A stretch of DNA of 30,463 bases from a virus. The stretch lies in the IMG/VR virus record IMGVR_UViG_3300037096_000012, positions 1-30,463 of that record; one strand, given 5' to 3'. Made by a program: the position numbers and the translations under genes. Of this stretch, positions 29,314 through 30,463 are shown one piece after another. Numbering within the stretch: the first letter of the stretch is position 1; every line of letters starts with the position of its first letter. The notes below the pieces were generated by a model. It had not been told where the DNA came from and ran no database searches. It was given only the letters and a program-made list of their open reading frames with translations.

Positions 29314-30041
29314 TACTCCACCACCGGAGGACCAGACAGAGCGTCTACGAATTCGATCAACTCTGCCGCACAAGCATGAGTGGGTTTCAGTGATTTGAAT
29401 TCGTCCGCGTGCTCGACGCCGTGCTTGCCGAGCGTCCCGTAATAAGCCTTTTCGCCGTCCTTCACTCCGAGTTGGCGAACCAGTTCCGACTTCAACTTTT
29501 TGAACACATCCAGGCTACTGAATTTGTCCGTCATCTCCGCAAGGATTTCCTGCACCCCACCGGATAGAGGTTTCGCGGGTGGCTTCGGTTCCGAGCGCGG
29601 GGCCGATACAGGCTTATTGCTTTGCCGCCCTGCTGGCTGTTGGCCGCGTTCGCTTGCCGCCGCGCCATCGTCATCCTCTGGGGCGATCCCGACCATCGCA
29701 CAGAGGCCATAGCGCCGCGCGTAGGTGATTGCGGAACCGATCTGCTGAGGAGTTCCGCCCGCCGAGGTCATTGTCAGTTCGCCTTCGATCTTCTGGCCGC
29801 TCTTGTGACCCAGAATCGTGCGTACCGTGACCTTGGGGCCATCGGCTGCCGGGATTTGGATTACACAGATACCGTGCTTTGTCAGCGCCGCGCGGCAGGA
29901 TTCCCAGCATGAGGCGAGATCCGCATACTTGGTTTTCTGCTGGCCAACCTGTCCCGTTACATCCTTCAGCGCGGGCTTCAGTTCGCCCTGAACTTCGGCC
30001 ATAGCCGCGAACAGGTTACCACTCGTTTCGGTCGTTTCCAT
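29313..30041 (-). CDS. ERF-family single-strand annealing protein
   Basis: A 242-residue recombinase of the ERF type, which anneals complementary single strands. KYADLASCWESCRAAL, TILGHKSGQKIEGEL and PQQIGSAITYARRYGLCAM followed by EDDDG are the family signature. A Pro/Ser/Lys-rich linker (about 133-158) leads to a C-terminal helical part, often used for partner binding. GGAGG lies five bases before ATG 30041. An in-frame start at 30134 would overlap the upstream gene by more than 100 bp. Confidence 0.88.
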   Translation of the reverse strand: METTETSGNLFAAMAEVQGELKPALKDVTGQVGQQKTKYADLASCWESCRAALTKHGICVIQIPAADGPKVTVRTILGHKSGQKIEGELTMTSAGGTPQQIGSAITYARRYGLCAMVGIAPEDDDGAAASERGQQPAGRQSNKPVSAPRSEPKPPAKPLSGGVQEILAEMTDKFSSLDVFKKLKSELVRQLGVKDGEKAYYGTLGKHGVEHADEFKSLKPTHACAAELIEFVDALSGPPVVE

Positions 30042-30423
30042 GTCGTCCTCCGTGATCTTCCGCCAGTCTGTTATCCATCTCCGCGCTCTGCTTCGCCGCT
30101 TCTTCACGACGCAGGGCCGCGTGGATAGCGTCAACCTCTGAAGGGGTGAAGTCCTCGAATACGTCGTGCTCCATCAGGTAATCATCGAACGAAAATTCGC
30201 GAGCCACATCCCGGTAATCCTTGCGGGTGAGTTGCGCGAAGTCGCCGCGCGGAAATACCATCTGTTCGGCCTCGCGGGACGCCTGAACGCCAGAGGATAC
30301 GCCTTTCGACCAGAGAGCGAGAACGCGGGAAAGTTCTGGGTTAACGTGAGAATTTACCGGGGACGCGCCTCCGTTGCCCGGTACGGAGTGGAGGCCAGCG
30401 GAGGACTGGCTGCGCGATGTCAA
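30016..30423 (-). CDS. Hypothetical protein of the recombination module
   Basis: A 135-residue protein with a Ser/Asn/Gly-rich N-terminus and a charged body (DFAQLTRKDYRDVAREFSF, FTPSEVDAIHAALRREEAA). It starts with TTG 30423, which overlaps the TGA of the upstream gene (TTGA) and has GAGG seven bases before it. It overlaps the ERF gene by 26 bp. No family is recognised; its position suggests an accessory of recombination or replication. Confidence 0.55.
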   Translation of the reverse strand: MTSRSQSSAGLHSVPGNGGASPVNSHVNPELSRVLALWSKGVSSGVQASREAEQMVFPRGDFAQLTRKDYRDVAREFSFDDYLMEHDVFEDFTPSEVDAIHAALRREEAAKQSAEMDNRLAEDHGGRHGNDRNEW

Positions 30424-30463
30424 AACGGCACCTCTTCCGTGATTAACGGAGTCGAGGGCGCTT
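30420..30463 (-). CDS. C-terminal end of a gene, possible SSB-like acidic tip
   Basis: Only the last 13 codons plus stop are inside the window, ending PLITEEVPF. An acidic tail ending in PF is a mark of single-stranded DNA-binding proteins (compare DDIPF), and an SSB next to an ERF gene is common in phages. The fragment is too short to prove this. The frame is supported by the TTGA overlap with the next gene. Confidence 0.4.
   Translation of the reverse strand, partial: APSTPLITEEVPF

Overview
The window is a piece of a tailed double-stranded DNA phage genome (Caudoviricetes), possibly a metagenomic contig. The evidence is a chain of phage genes on the minus strand: an ERF-family recombinase, a RuvC-like resolvase, small and large terminase, portal, minor head protein, capsid protease, major capsid protein, connectors, a tail-fibre-like protein and a lysozyme. 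No integrase, CI-like repressor or tRNA was seen, so the lifestyle is unknown. The sequence is moderately GC-rich and the host cannot be named from it.

Read in the direction of transcription (high to low coordinates), 30463-24579 is an early replication and recombination module: a possible SSB-like tail at the window edge, an ERF protein, a Cys-Ser repeat protein, a Gp157-like protein, a RuvC-like resolvase, a replication-initiator-like protein and several small zinc-binding proteins. A shrunken C5 cytosine methyltransferase remnant follows at 24439-24582, then TerS and TerL (22799-24422). Between terminase and portal lies an island (14598-22544) with about six glycosyltransferase-like genes, a PIG-L-type deacetylase, two methyltransferases, an HNH-like protein and two small membrane proteins. 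The portal and head module (3451-13475) holds the portal, a KTSC protein, an unusual Mu gpF-like minor head protein with a phosphatase-like insertion, an adenine methylase with internal repeats, a gp10-like protein, the protease/scaffold, a cement protein and the major capsid protein. Connector, tail and lysis genes occupy 1-3350.

Most minus-strand genes are tightly coupled: start and stop codons overlap as ATGA, GTGA, TTGA or TAATG, and this fixes many starts, including GTG and TTG starts. Two small cassettes run the other way (6982-7494 and 13512-14093). Each has a -10-like box 7-8 bases before its first ATG, as expected for leaderless transcripts, and each ends by overlapping an opposing gene by 11 bp. 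They look like moron insertions.

The points most worth following are the glycan-modification island, the apparently permuted histidine-phosphatase-like domain in the minor head protein with a second gene nested beside it, the adenine methylase in which one DNA repeat is read in two frames, and a 13-bp motif repeated at uncoupled gene starts.
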